Shown here: positions 54,623 through 64,000 of the stretch, piece after piece
Layout of the letters: each line of letters begins with the position of its first letter
Position numbering within the stretch: position 1 is the first letter of the stretch
DNA from: Paramarasmius palmivorus
Lineage: Eukaryota; Basidiomycota; Agaricomycetes; Agaricales; Marasmiaceae
NCBI GenBank assembly: GCA_037176845.1
Contig: JAYKXP010000195.1
Coordinates: 1-64,000 of the forward strand
DNA length: 64,000 bases
Direction of reading: 5' to 3'
Program-made: the position numbers and the translations under genes
The notes under the pieces: model-generated
What the model saw: the letters and a program-made list of their open reading frames with translations, nothing else
Told to the model about the DNA's origin: nothing
Database searches by the model: none

Positions 54623-56092
54623 ATGTTTTCAAGCTGGACGTGGATGTGACTTTTCCTTTGCTTTTATACGATGCAAATGCTTACACATTCGAAAGCTATC
54701 TACCTCTTGGGTGCGTTCAAGGATTCAAGATAATGGATGTCAAGCCAGACGCGCCAACCATAAATGAAAACGCCGTTACCCTACCCTGGACTGGATGGCA
54801 CACGGCGATGGGCCATTCACCGTTGGTTTATGGTGCTGACCCAGGCAAGACAACACCATCCACCGTGCCACCCCCCGTGCGACGACACCTCTCAACAAAG
54901 AAGCTCGGCCGATGATAGTCACATTTACAGCACAGGATCTCTCTCAAGGGTGAGGACGATCACAGATAGCCAGTATTATTCAGTTTTGCTAAATACATCC
55001 AGTGCTTACTTTGTATCCGGCGGAGAGGAAAAGTAAGGCACCAAATCTCATCTTGAAACACTAACATTCAACTATATACAGAGATTTTAGTGACCTAACG
55101 TCATTGTTCCAAGCCGCATTCACCTTCCCCATTTAATGTTAAGCCCGGGACCAGGCAACAGACCAACATCTACGTATGATGTATGCTGCTTTTCTAATTG
55201 CGAAATCTGCGTTCTCATCTGTTTGATGATAGAGTTGTTAGACACATACCACCATCGACGGCCAGACTCCTTACAACCACTGTAACCAACACAGCATCTG
55301 CATCTTCATCGATAAGCTCCTCGACAAACAATAGTCAGGTAGCTGCCACGACAACAGCTGGGAATAGTACAGTTGTTGCACCGATGTCGTCCCCCTTCAC
55401 GTTCGAATGATGCTCTCGACTCTCTCGACGGCAATCAAAGGTTTCCCTTGAGCCCGCCAGTTCAGTTGGTGAAGATGTGTATAACCAGACACAATCATCT
55501 AACTTGGGTGGTACTTCGTGTGGAACGGGTATCTTCTGGTGATATTCCAATTAGTGCAACCCCCACGCCATCCCCAGAACCAAATGCAAACAGCGATAAA
55601 TCCTCCATCATCGGTGGAACAGTCGGCGGTCTTGTATTCGTCCTCATTGGAATCTTGGTTCTAATTTATCTTTATCGACGGTCAAAGCGCCAAGCTCCTT
55701 CCGGACTCTTCAACAAGAAGAAAACGCTCGGAGATCGTGACAAATCCGCCGAGCACCCCATTGACGGTGCATTCAGCCCGCCTTATCAAACACGCAAAGA
55801 AATCATACGATACACCTCACGAGCGGGTTCTCCCTGTCGATACAGAAACTATATAGGCACCGTAACAACGGAAAAGGTTCACCAATTTTCCAGAACGGAT
55901 AGACAAATGGAGATAGAGGAACGCATTCAGCAGTTACAGGCGCAGTTGATTGGCTTGCACAATCGGTCAAAGGTATCGGGAGAGGAACCTGCAATGGAGG
56001 AGATTAGACAGAAAATTGAGAATCTGGAGGCGTTGAAGGAGGGGGATTGGGCATTGGAGTTGTGTGATGAGAAGCCGCATGAGATGGTGTAG
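54623..56092 (+). pseudogene. Hybrid: A-P-T-I-N-E ectodomain gene fused to a CC-type membrane/tail region
   Basis: The 5' part (54623-55410) matches the PY genes at 39233 and 48993: M-F-S-S-W-T-W signal exon, F-K-I-M-D-V-K-P-D-A-P-T-I-N-E-N ectodomain, and the stalk exons including the tatgatgtatgctgcttttc intron. A 1-bp deletion near 54782 (N-A-V-T-L-P-W) and a second frame change break the ectodomain. From about 55410 it continues not into a PY tail but into a CC region, open from 55560: membrane helix I-I-G-G-T-V-G-G-L-V-F-V-L-I-G-I-L-V-L-I-Y-L, then F-S-R-T-D-R-Q-M-E-I-E-E-R-I, a coiled coil, and D-E-K-P-H-E-M-V at 56092. The 3' half is well preserved; as a whole it is probably non-functional. 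Confidence 0.78.
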
Positions 56093-56836
56093 TAATGGTT
56101 GGGTTGTGGATCAAACTGAAACGTGAACTTCGGTTTTCATAAAGTTTTGTATGAGCAATTATACCTTGTAGCCAAATATTCTGTGAGGAGACGAGCTTCA
56201 TGATGGAGATAACGTTGTTGGATTGGTGCAGTATAATTCCTGTAATACTACACACATTAAATGTTCTCTTCCTCCAACCACTGTCAATTCAAAGACCGAG
56301 CTATGCAGTCATTCCATTGAATAAGCTTTGTTAACCTCACGGGCTCGAAAACAGATGGTCATCGTTTGAGGCGGTTGTTGACCTGTTCTAGTGTGCAATG
56401 GGCTGGTCTATATACCTATTGCTAAACTGGCAACTAGTTCGAACCTGGTAAAGGTGAAAACTCCCGTTGGACGCCAGTTGGTGATTCGGAGCTGACGATT
56501 TTGCGCTGCTGTTTTTTGTTGTTCTCCTTGGTTTACAATTCCACTTTCGGTGGTCTCGCATCATCGGCTTACTCTGAGTCACGAAAGAATGTCGCTGAGA
56601 CCGATCCGTATCTCGTTCGACATCCTGTGTTTACTCACTGTTGTACGATGAGATTATTCATGCCTGCTTTGAAACCATCATGTGTAGACCATCATAATGT
56701 TGGTTGTCAAAGTCAGAGCCAAAACTGTTGATGTTCTCGCTTTGTTTTGATGATCTGGCAGAGTTGATAACGGAGAAGGTCATAAAATGGAGGGTGCTAA
56801 AGCTCGTGTGAGCCCAAACGTCCAACATATTCGAGA
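56093..56836. other. Intergenic, no gene seen
   Basis: Short frames only, between the hybrid copy and the next family copy. Confidence 0.4.
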
Positions 56837-57942
56837 ATGGCACTCCTATTGATGTACGTATCCGTTAAACTTTAACTTTCCATTCCTTCACATCTTCATG
56901 AAATCCAAGCTGTCTAGTCGGGATCAAGTATGTCCAAGCGTTCAATATAATAGATGTCAGTCCAAAACCGGTCGTAGAGCTAGTAAATCACACTGCTACG
57001 CTTACTATCACTTGGCAGGCGGAGGATGGAGAGACAGTTGAAAGGTTGATGTTTGCCTTGTTTCCTCGCAGAGGGACCACGAAAGGGCTTGGAATAGCAA
57101 CAGCATCGCCTTCCTCAGGCGATAACCCATTGAAAGCCACGTTCACCTCTCCTGGCTTTGCTCCTGGGTATGTGACGGTACACCTTTGGTGAATAAGAGC
57201 TCAACTTTGCGGCCTAGAATATATAGACTAGTCGGAATTCAGAGAATGGACAGGTTAGTACTCAACTCTAGGTCTAAAGAGTTGCCTATGAACCAAAAAC
57301 TCTAGTTTTCCACCTCTCGAAGGGGAATACACAGAGCCTATCACTGTCAGAAAGCAGGAAAGTACCATACTAACGACGTAAGTGATGACTTGGGAATTCT
57401 TGGGATCCATCGTTCAAATATCTATGATCATAGCTCGGCTGCATCGATTACAGGTGCAGTCTCACAAAGTGCTCAGCTGCCATCCTTTACGGCAACTTGG
57501 ATTCATCCACAATCGTCGCCATCCATCCCACCAGGCACATCAAAGGCAAACGACCCCTCTCGCCAGGATGCAGGCCAAACCGCCGGTTTGATCGCTGGTG
57601 CAATCGTTTTACTCGTTGTAGCCGCAGGCGCCATCACCTATTGGCGAAAAAAGAAATATCTTTCCTCGATCAATCAAGCACCATCTCTACCTTCCCAGCA
57701 TCAGCTTCTGATATGACGGCAGTTCGTGACCAACGGCAACCGCATGTCCAACATTATGGTTCTGTTCCAGAAATAACGGCAACAGCACAGGATCATGGTG
57801 AGGGAATTTACCCTGGAGTCCCGATATCGTCGCAACAGCAGAGAGAGCGTCGTGTGAGGTTTCATGATGATACTTAGTAGTGGTTGGAGACGATGGAGTG
57901 TTTTGGACTCACCACCTGAGTCGAGATAACACTGCGATGTAG
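56837..57942 (+). pseudogene. Diverged PY-tail family copy with broken tail
   Basis: Exons 56837-56853, 56910-57167, 57227-57253, 57306-57377 and from 57434, all joined in phase 2. The signal peptide is M-A-L-L-L-I-C-L-V-G-I-K-Y-V-Q-A. The ectodomain has F-N-I-I-D-V-S-P-K, A-T-L-T-I-T-W-Q, L-M-F-A-L-F-P and G-F-A-P-G. The stalk and membrane helix (L-I-A-G-A-I-V-L-L-V-V-A-A-G-A-I-T-Y-W) with R-K-K-K are in frame. That frame stops at 57715, while the tail continues in another frame (S-T-I-S-T-F-P-A-S-A-S-D, then R-R-V-R-F-H-D-D) and meets a second stop at the SGWRP box. The final box (V-L-D-S-P-P-E-S-R) has no Tyr. It could still make a short-tailed protein. Confidence 0.7.
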
Positions 57943-59687
57943 TTTTAGGCTAACTGACACCTGTCATCCATACTACTACCTAACGTGACATCTTTGAAGT
58001 TCGGAACTTCGGGAGCACAGTTTTGGGAGCTGGGCGCTAGTGTACCTGGTTTGAACTGGTCTACCGAGTCACTGTCACGCTGTCACACGAACAGATTTTT
58101 TTCCTTCAACGCGACATGCTTTTCGCCTTGTTCCTATCCGCCAACCCTCTCCTCTTCACACCAAATCCTCGGTATGGGCTACAACCCTAAGCTATTCTAG
58201 ATATCTAAACCTTCAAGAGCACCCGCCCCATGTTCAAAGATCGCATCATCGGTATGTTGATAATCGCCTGTTGTGGTGACATTTTGATAATGTACCTTCC
58301 TAAAGCCTGTTATCCCCGCTGGAGCGCTTATGACTACGGTGTCATGGATTGTGGGCAGGAAGAGCGAACACGTATAGCAGAGAAGATGGCACACAGGTAC
58401 GAACCTTTACAAATGTACCGCAGAACTCCGCATGACAGAGAACCAAGCCTCCCGACTTTCGCCTCCTCCCCTATATCTTTGCAACAAGACCACATGATGT
58501 TGGAGCTCCCTCATGTTCCTCCCCAACCCACCCATATCGACCTATACGCGGCTGAATGCTCGGGATAGAGCGTGTAAATGCTACCTTTCCACTCGATTAG
58601 CGTTTCTTTCGACACCAGCATCACCATCAGCGCATCTCATGGCCTTCTCTTGCAGGACGCGCCCCACCCACAACAAAAGCTCTCCGTCTACTTCCTGCCC
58701 ATCCAGCTTCTGAAATCGCTCCAGTCTCCGTCATATCGTCATACTCTTCCCTCCGCTGGACGTCTCATACCTCTCATGTTCCCTGGCTCCTGTTCTACCG
58801 CGTAGGGGTTAGCATGAACGAGTTCCGTGTCCAGTATGTCAACTCATCTTCGATGGTGTACTGTTCTAACCATACACGTGTATGAACACTTCTACCTCAA
58901 AGTTAGGATAGAATGCGTGGTCATACTTGAAACAGTACAGAGCGCAGGAATGTATTCGGGAAGGCTTAAGGGAACGGAGATTATAGCATGTAGAGGTGCG
59001 GATATTTGACCCCATTGTTGTGCTGCGTAGCCTAATCGACCACGATCCATACAGACCGGCAGATAAACCTCCCCACCAAGTCAGTCTATCTCTATCGACC
59101 ACATCTTTTTAGATATCACAGAAGCCCTTCTTCAGCGTTCTACCCGTGTACTCGATTTCCCCATGACAGGGCTCATCATCTGAACACTATCATCCCTTCT
59201 TGATTGGTATCGTGCGTCAACACCAGAAACGAAGTCTGCTCCTCTGATTTCAACATACACCTATATCTCGAGATCTACATGACTTCCGACACCTCTCTCG
59301 TGCAGCTTCCTCTGTATCTCCACTCCACCTTGCATCTAATACAATGACCCTTCGTATTGTTTCCCCATATTCATTCGTGGTGACATGAGGAAACGAATTG
59401 ATCAGAGAACTTTCTCCCGTGTAACACAGCACAAAGCGAGATACGCATCAAAGGTCTCACCAAAACGTCGCTCGTATCGTTGACCCCGTCGTTAGAGTAC
59501 TTGTTCTCGCCATCACCATTGCATCCGGCATTACTATTCTTCGTGATGCCAAATGATGAGATCCTAAACCACTCAAGTGTGTAAGTCAAATGTCCAGGTT
59601 AGGTTAGGTACACCCAAATAAGTAGAGTCCTATACATATATATGCGAACAGTCCTCTTCTGTTTCAATCACTCCTCATTTCCATAAA
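57943..59687. other. No recognisable gene
   Basis: About 1.7 kb with short, mutually overlapping frames (for example 58230-58568) and no recognised domain, membrane helix or family motif. Confidence 0.4.
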
Positions 59688-61269
59688 CTACATTGCATGC
59701 TCATACTCCGGCGGTATATCAAGCAAATCACTTCCATCTGACTCTGGTCTCCGATTCGGAGGCTGAGAACGAGGCCTCCATCCACTATCCTGGTGTCTCC
59801 GGATTCTGGTTTGTCTGGTGGTTGCAGGTGAAGGCGGTGGGATATCTGGAAGGGGTAGTGAAGGTGGCAAAGAAGGTGGTGGTACATGTCGAGGAGCCTT
59901 CTCATTTTCAGACTCGGAGAAGCCGTAAGCGTACCATCCTCGTGTAGTGGGAGTAGTCGGCGTTTGGATTGTGGTAGAGTACCGCGTAGGTGTAGGCGGG
60001 TGAACGCTCTGAGAATCAGAACCGTCATCACGGTTCACATCTACTGAGTGATAGTACCAGCTATTGCCCCGGGATAATCTTGTGCTAGTTCGGGTCAGAG
60101 ATTGACTCCGAACGGTAGCAGGGTAAGGTGTAACCTCACTCCCATTTCTGCCCTCGGAAAGCGGCTCGTAATCTCTCCTTCGTCTGACACGATACCGATA
60201 AATGAGGATAGCGGTGAGGAGGAGAGCTGCAGAGGCTGTTGTTGCGCCAATGATTGCAGAACGATGTTCTTGGAAAAATATCGCGGACGGGGAGCTGTCA
60301 TCTGAGTTTGTGTCTGAGTTTGTGTCTGAGTTCGTGTTCGTGTCGGTGGATGTTGGCGGAGAACGTGAAATGTCCTCTGTGTTTACGCCGATATCTGTAG
60401 TTGGAGAATCGGTATCCGGTGCGAGTGACGGTGGAAGTCCCACTCCGAGTCGAACGTATATTGATAGTCGTAGTTGGAGCTTCTGTGGGTGGAAGCCTCG
60501 TTTCGTATGTGACGGGACTGCTGGATGGTTCTGACAAGGTCGTTGATGGATCTGGAGCCGCGCACCAGTGACCGCCAAAGTCGACGTTGGCTCGGTCGTG
60601 CTTGTACTTATAATATGGGTTTCGGAGACAGGACTAGTCATGTTTTGCCGCACTACAGAGTCTGTTTGGTGTCTGTGGTAGGGAGCGGCGGTGAGGATAT
60701 GATAGATGATACGTTTAAAACGGATGAAAGGTCGGTTGGAAGGGAAATGGGGGGAACAGAAACTTGGATGGAGATGTCAGAAGGGAGAATGGATATGATT
60801 GGAATAGTGTGTATATTGGGAAGAGAAATGCCAGGAACGGTGAGAGTGGCACCAGGGAATGGTAAGCGTAGCCCCCGCAGCCGCGATAGTTACACCGAGA
60901 GCGCCGAACGTCACACCTGGCACGGTGAAGATGATATCAGGTGCAGTGAGTGTGACATCTGGAATGCCGATAGGAATGAGGGATTTAGTGGTACTAGTAG
61001 CGATATCTGTGCTACTGGGTGTGATAGACGAAACGTCGGTATCGATATCGGCGGAGGAAAGATTGGTAGCGGAGGTGTCACACGAAAGGATGTCCAGGGT
61101 TAAGTTCACTGATATGTAGGACTTGAGGAGTCACAAATTAGAAGGAATGGGCGGGGTACTCACCTGGTATTGGGCATGCACTCGCCAAAGCAATCTTCCA
61201 GAAGATTATTAGTGGGATAATGGCCGTGTTGAAGGAGCGGATGGTGTAAACGAGTGAAAGACCGACCAT
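59688..61269 (-). CDS. Divergent PY-tail single-pass membrane protein (PPEY)
   Basis: Minus strand. A likely first exon (ATG at 61269) reads M-V-G-L-S-L-V-Y-T-I-R-S-F-N-T, then I-I-P-L-I-I-F-W-K-I-A-L-A-S-A, and ends cca g|gtgag, a phase-1 junction unlike the phase-2 introns of the array. A Ser/Thr-rich region follows (S-S-I-T-P-S-S-T-D-I-A-T-S-T-T) and then a series of exons I could not join with certainty. The last exon has an acidic S-D-T-N-S-D-T-N-S-D-D micro-repeat, a membrane helix (S-A-I-I-G-A-T-T-A-S-A-A-L-L-L-T-A-I-L-I-Y), R-R-R-R, and a long tail ending R-R-H-Q-D-S-G-W-R-P and L-L-D-I-P-P-E-Y-E-H-A-M. Tail boxes are closest to the genes at 4930 and 30560. The 3' half is well supported, the 5' half tentative. 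Confidence 0.68.
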
Positions 61270-61741
61270 GATCAGGATGGTCGGGAAGGAATGACTGAAA
61301 GCCCAGACTCGTGGCTTATCCTACGAATAAAAACATGTCGCATTTTGACATCTGTTGGTATCGAGCGTGTCAAGATTTGTGCTATCAGAGAAAGATATAG
61401 CTTTGATCAATGTATGTCTGATCGGTGATTAGATGTCGGTTATATAAAGGATTACTGGAAGCGTCGACCAAATAGAAGTATAAGGTTTTCATTGAGTAGC
61501 CTACGTCGAGGAAAGTGAGAATGGACATGGGTGCAGTACATAGATGATACAGTTCTCTTTTTTTCCTGATCTAATGGCATTAGCACCGACTTGTTCATCT
61601 TTGAATGATTCAGAAAGATTGATTGACATTGGAATTGCGGTGAAACCGCAGTACAGCTTGCATAATAAGAATCATCACAATCAAAGCGCTGTCTCAGCGT
61701 GACGTTCAATGGTTAAAAAAGATCAATCCAATCTTCGAAAA
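61270..61741. other. Intergenic, no gene seen
   Basis: 5' flank of the divergent PY gene; short frames only. Confidence 0.4.
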
Positions 61742-61920
61742 AAAGCTGTGTTCTGTCTCCACGGCGTTTCCTAGTGGCTCTGGTCGAGAACGGCCGGTGG
61801 AGGGGTGCCCTTAGGCTATCACTAAAGGTTATAAAATGGAGATGCACTCTAACACATCGGGCCTAACTACAGGGGCCGGTGAAGCCTGGAGGGGTGGCGT
61901 CCACTCCACTGGCACGTCGA
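61742..61920 (+). mobile_element. Candidate SINE-like element, copy 2 (3' part)
   Basis: Resembles the inner and 3' part of 47373-47692: gg-cggtggag, gtgccc-t-aggct, ctatcac-aaaggt, tacaggggccggtgaagcct versus tacggggtcag...gggtgaaaccc, and gg-ggcgtccac-tcca. The tRNA-like head is absent. Confidence 0.4.
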
Positions 61921-62265
61921 AGAATCGGACGCCTTACGATGGAAGACAGCACCCATCTGTCATCACTGTTTTTCAGCAGCTGAGATCGACAAAATGTAGT
62001 GAGAGTTTGATACGACTCAATTAGTGCCGTTGCCTCAGCTCGGCAATAGTGGGGCAATGCATATTGATTGGCGCGCACACGGGCAAAACGGGCATCTTGA
62101 GAAAAGAGCCACGAGCCTTAACTCCTTGTGCAAGGCAGGCCGCTGATACAGCTTTATAGTATATTCGAGGTCGTAGATGAATAAGGGCAAGCAGACTGAG
62201 AAACCTAAATGATAAGGAAGCAAGATAAAACCGAAAATAGGCGAGCGCCTTACACTGTGACCCAC
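61921..62265. other. No gene seen; possible element remnant
   Basis: The sequence gcgagcgccttaca at 62241-62254 resembles the right end of the 189-196 bp element and directly precedes its second copy, suggesting nested or tandem insertions. Confidence 0.35.
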
Positions 62266-62454
62266 TGTAACGCGTCTGCATCAACTTCACCACACATGGC
62301 TGGGTATGACCTGTGTTTATTCGAATAATCTGAATAAAGAGCTACGAGGAGCTAAGCCGACGGGGGTGACATGGCGGTAAAGAATCAGGCACGTAACGTA
62401 GGTAAGCAAAAAGATATTCCTGATAAGTACGAGCGATAATACAGGCGCCTTACA
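62266..62454. mobile_element. 189-bp TG...CA insertion element, copy 2
   Basis: Starts tgtaacgcgtctgcatcaac and ends caggcgccttaca, similar over its length to 41463-41658 (gctaagccgacg, gacatgg-ggtaaagaa, aaaaagatat-cctgat). No clear target duplication is seen here. Confidence 0.85.
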
Positions 62455-62811
62455 GACCCGGACGTCAATGGATATTAGATATTATCATGCCGTGTCAGGC
62501 TGTCACTTTTTTTTCTTCCAAATCTCTGAGCTCGTCGACTGCAAGACCGCGATGATTTGAATTATGAATAGTTCCTATCCCCATTGATCATTCGCATGCG
62601 GTACCTACTACCTTCTACACACACTCAATGCTGCATCAAGATGTTTGAGCTCAACATTGACTTGTCAAGCGCTAGAGCACGCATATTCGATGACCGACGC
62701 TAAACACGATCAATTACACTGATAGTCTTGATCTCTTGACGTAGCCGATTCACACTCTCCATGCTGCAGATAGTTGTCATGTATGAATTGATAATGGACA
62801 TAAAGTGGTTG
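62455..62811. other. Intergenic, no gene seen
   Basis: No coding structure is recognised. This is the 3' flank of the gene entering from the right edge. Confidence 0.4.
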
Positions 62812-64000
62812 CTAAACCAGTGTATAGAGCTTCCCTTCGATGGCACTCTCGCATTTCACCGTTACCATTTGTCCCTTCGCCACAAGTTCCCGCAAACGAG
62901 GTAAGTCCAAATTGTCTACGCTCCTGTTCCTGATCTCCAGGTACATATTCTTGAACCTACGCCTTTCTACCATCTCTTCGAAAGCACTCGAACCCTCCCA
63001 GTCGTGATTGACGTAGAGCCGTAACTCTTCCAGCTTCGGAAAGATGCTAGTATGTTTCATCGCGTCTAGAAAGCGACTTTCGACGGTATAATTCTTGATC
63101 ACTGATCCGTGATCAGTCCACCTCGCCTCTATGATGTCCAGATAGCGCAAATTTGGAAGCTGGTGGTAGAGTTTTTCCATTTCAAATGCCGCAGCGGGGA
63201 ATTTATCCAACGTCAGGGCTTGGATACCCGCGCTGTTACGAGTCGCCAAAGGTGTGAAGTAACAAAGATCTGGATCGGCATGATAATATGGATCATCCGA
63301 CCATGCAGTGCCAATAGTCATGTTTGTCAGGTTAGGGAGCGATATGAAGTCCAGGAAAGGCGAGGACACTAGATAATCGTCTGAGTCGCCTGAGTCATTG
63401 GAAACATCATCTCCCTCGTCGGGATCTTCGCGATCGTAGCACTGATCGTATGAGATGGAGAGTGTGTGCAGATGGTTGCAACAAACATCATATGTATTTT
63501 CCGACCATCTTCGAGGTTCGAGTGTTGACCCGAGGGTAAAAAGAGCCGTTTGGAGATTAGGGCATCTCTGAAGGAGATACCAGACACATTCCACAGTGGT
63601 GTCGCGAACATAGAGTCTAGTTAGGTGTGTCAATGAGCATGTGAAGTGGCTCATATCTTCGGGCGAGGGACGATTGAGTTGTAATCCAAGCTCGCGAATG
63701 GAAGGGACGCTTTGCACGATGAAAGACATATTACTGAGTGTCTCTTCATTGTGATTGAACACAGGTATGTTGATCGTAAGGCAAGACATGGCTTGTAGTC
63801 GCCCATGAAAGTGTCGTAGGAGAGGTAGGACTAAGGCGTCGAGTACCCCGTCATAATTTTCGTGTCCCTTGGAAGGTGAGAGTCCCGATACGTTCGGCTT
63901 GCCCAAGGAGAAGGCGCAGAATGGACGCGGGAGTGTATTGAGGGGAATTTCGGGGACGTTTCTCAGTCGAGGTGACTGCGTGGGCAATGTCCAAACAAGG
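62812..64000 (-). CDS. F-box/LRR-type protein, C-terminal part (runs off the window)
   Basis: Minus-strand frame open to the right edge of the window. The codon at 63987 is TTG, so the real start lies outside. At least 395 residues carry degenerate leucine-rich repeats: L-T-H-L-T-R-L-Y-V, C-P-N-L-Q-T-A-L-F, L-P-N-L-T-N-M-T-I, L-P-N-L-R-Y-L-D-I-I, F-P-K-L-E-E-L-R-L and L-P-R-L-R-E-L-V. This layout is that of the many agaricomycete F-box proteins, whose N-terminal F-box would bind Skp1 in an SCF ubiquitin ligase. The F-box itself is not in the window, so the assignment rests on the repeat pattern. An acidic Asp/Glu-rich loop sits mid-protein. The stop is at 62812. Confidence 0.65.
   Translation of the reverse strand, partial: LVWTLPTQSPRLRNVPEIPLNTLPRPFCAFSLGKPNVSGLSPSKGHENYDGVLDALVLPLLRHFHGRLQAMSCLTINIPVFNHNEETLSNMSFIVQSVPSIRELGLQLNRPSPEDMSHFTCSLTHLTRLYVRDTTVECVWYLLQRCPNLQTALFTLGSTLEPRRWSENTYDVCCNHLHTLSISYDQCYDREDPDEGDDVSNDSGDSDDYLVSSPFLDFISLPNLTNMTIGTAWSDDPYYHADPDLCYFTPLATRNSAGIQALTLDKFPAAAFEMEKLYHQLPNLRYLDIIEARWTDHGSVIKNYTVESRFLDAMKHTSIFPKLEELRLYVNHDWEGSSAFEEMVERRRFKNMYLEIRNRSVDNLDLPRLRELVAKGQMVTVKCESAIEGKLYTLV

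Noticed and set aside
59693..61119. Several long plus-strand frames (for example 60525-61103)
   Set aside because: They are antisense to the Ser/Thr-rich and tail exons of the minus-strand PY gene; low-complexity coding sequence produces long opposite frames.

Overview
The window reads as a stretch of a mushroom-forming basidiomycete (Agaricomycetes) genome. The evidence is short GT-AG introns of about 45-80 nt, a four-exon DUF6535 membrane-protein gene (8772-11735), a typical agaricomycete seven-helix membrane-protein gene (about 45277-46570, minus strand), an F-box/LRR-type protein fragment at the right edge, and an intron-containing nuclear tRNA-Arg(ACG) at 20461-20543.

Most of the window (about 1.4-61.3 kb) is a cluster of some 20 related genes and broken copies. 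They encode single-pass type I membrane proteins: a signal peptide split by a tiny first exon, a compact ectodomain of about 80 residues, a Ser/Thr/Pro-rich stalk, one membrane helix, a basic stop-transfer stretch and one of two cytoplasmic tails. The PY tail carries two conserved boxes, R-[YFH]-H-x-[DE]-S-G-[WF]-R-P and D-[MVI]-P-P-x-Y-x-x-A-[IVLM] at the C-terminus. The second box holds a PPxY motif, the classic ligand of WW domains in Nedd4/Rsp5-type ubiquitin ligases. The CC tail carries an R-T-D-R-Q-M-E-I-E-E-R segment, an amphipathic coiled coil and a conserved E-x-P-x-E-M end. I know of no assigned function for this family.

Layout: 1-8 kb and 14-31 kb hold scattered copies on both strands (degenerate PY copies near 1.4-2.4, 6.4-7.6, 14.5, 16-17 and 18.7-19.9 kb; PY genes at 4930-5903, 24748-25952 and about 30.6-31.7 kb; CC genes at 21698-23061 and 27725-28911). 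From 32.3 to 57.9 kb the genes lie head-to-tail on the plus strand. There a three-gene unit (CC gene, PY gene with K-S-Q-T type ectodomain, PY gene with A-P-T-I-N-E type ectodomain) is present three times, with progressive decay. At 59.7-61.3 kb is a divergent PY gene on the minus strand.

The cluster shows active birth and death. In every copy where I could reconstruct exons, introns are phase 2 and internal exons are multiples of three, so exons can be duplicated or swapped without breaking the frame, and two genes carry duplicated stalk exons. One gene is an ectodomain/CC-tail hybrid. Several copies are broken by frameshifts, poly-C tracts, deletions and transposons. Two insertions can be dated relative to a paralogue because the empty site is still present: a 1355-bp inverted-repeat element with a 9-bp target duplication (12687-14041), and a 196-bp TG...CA element with a 5-bp duplication (41463-41658). 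All gene models are hand-built from the sequence, and no database search was possible.
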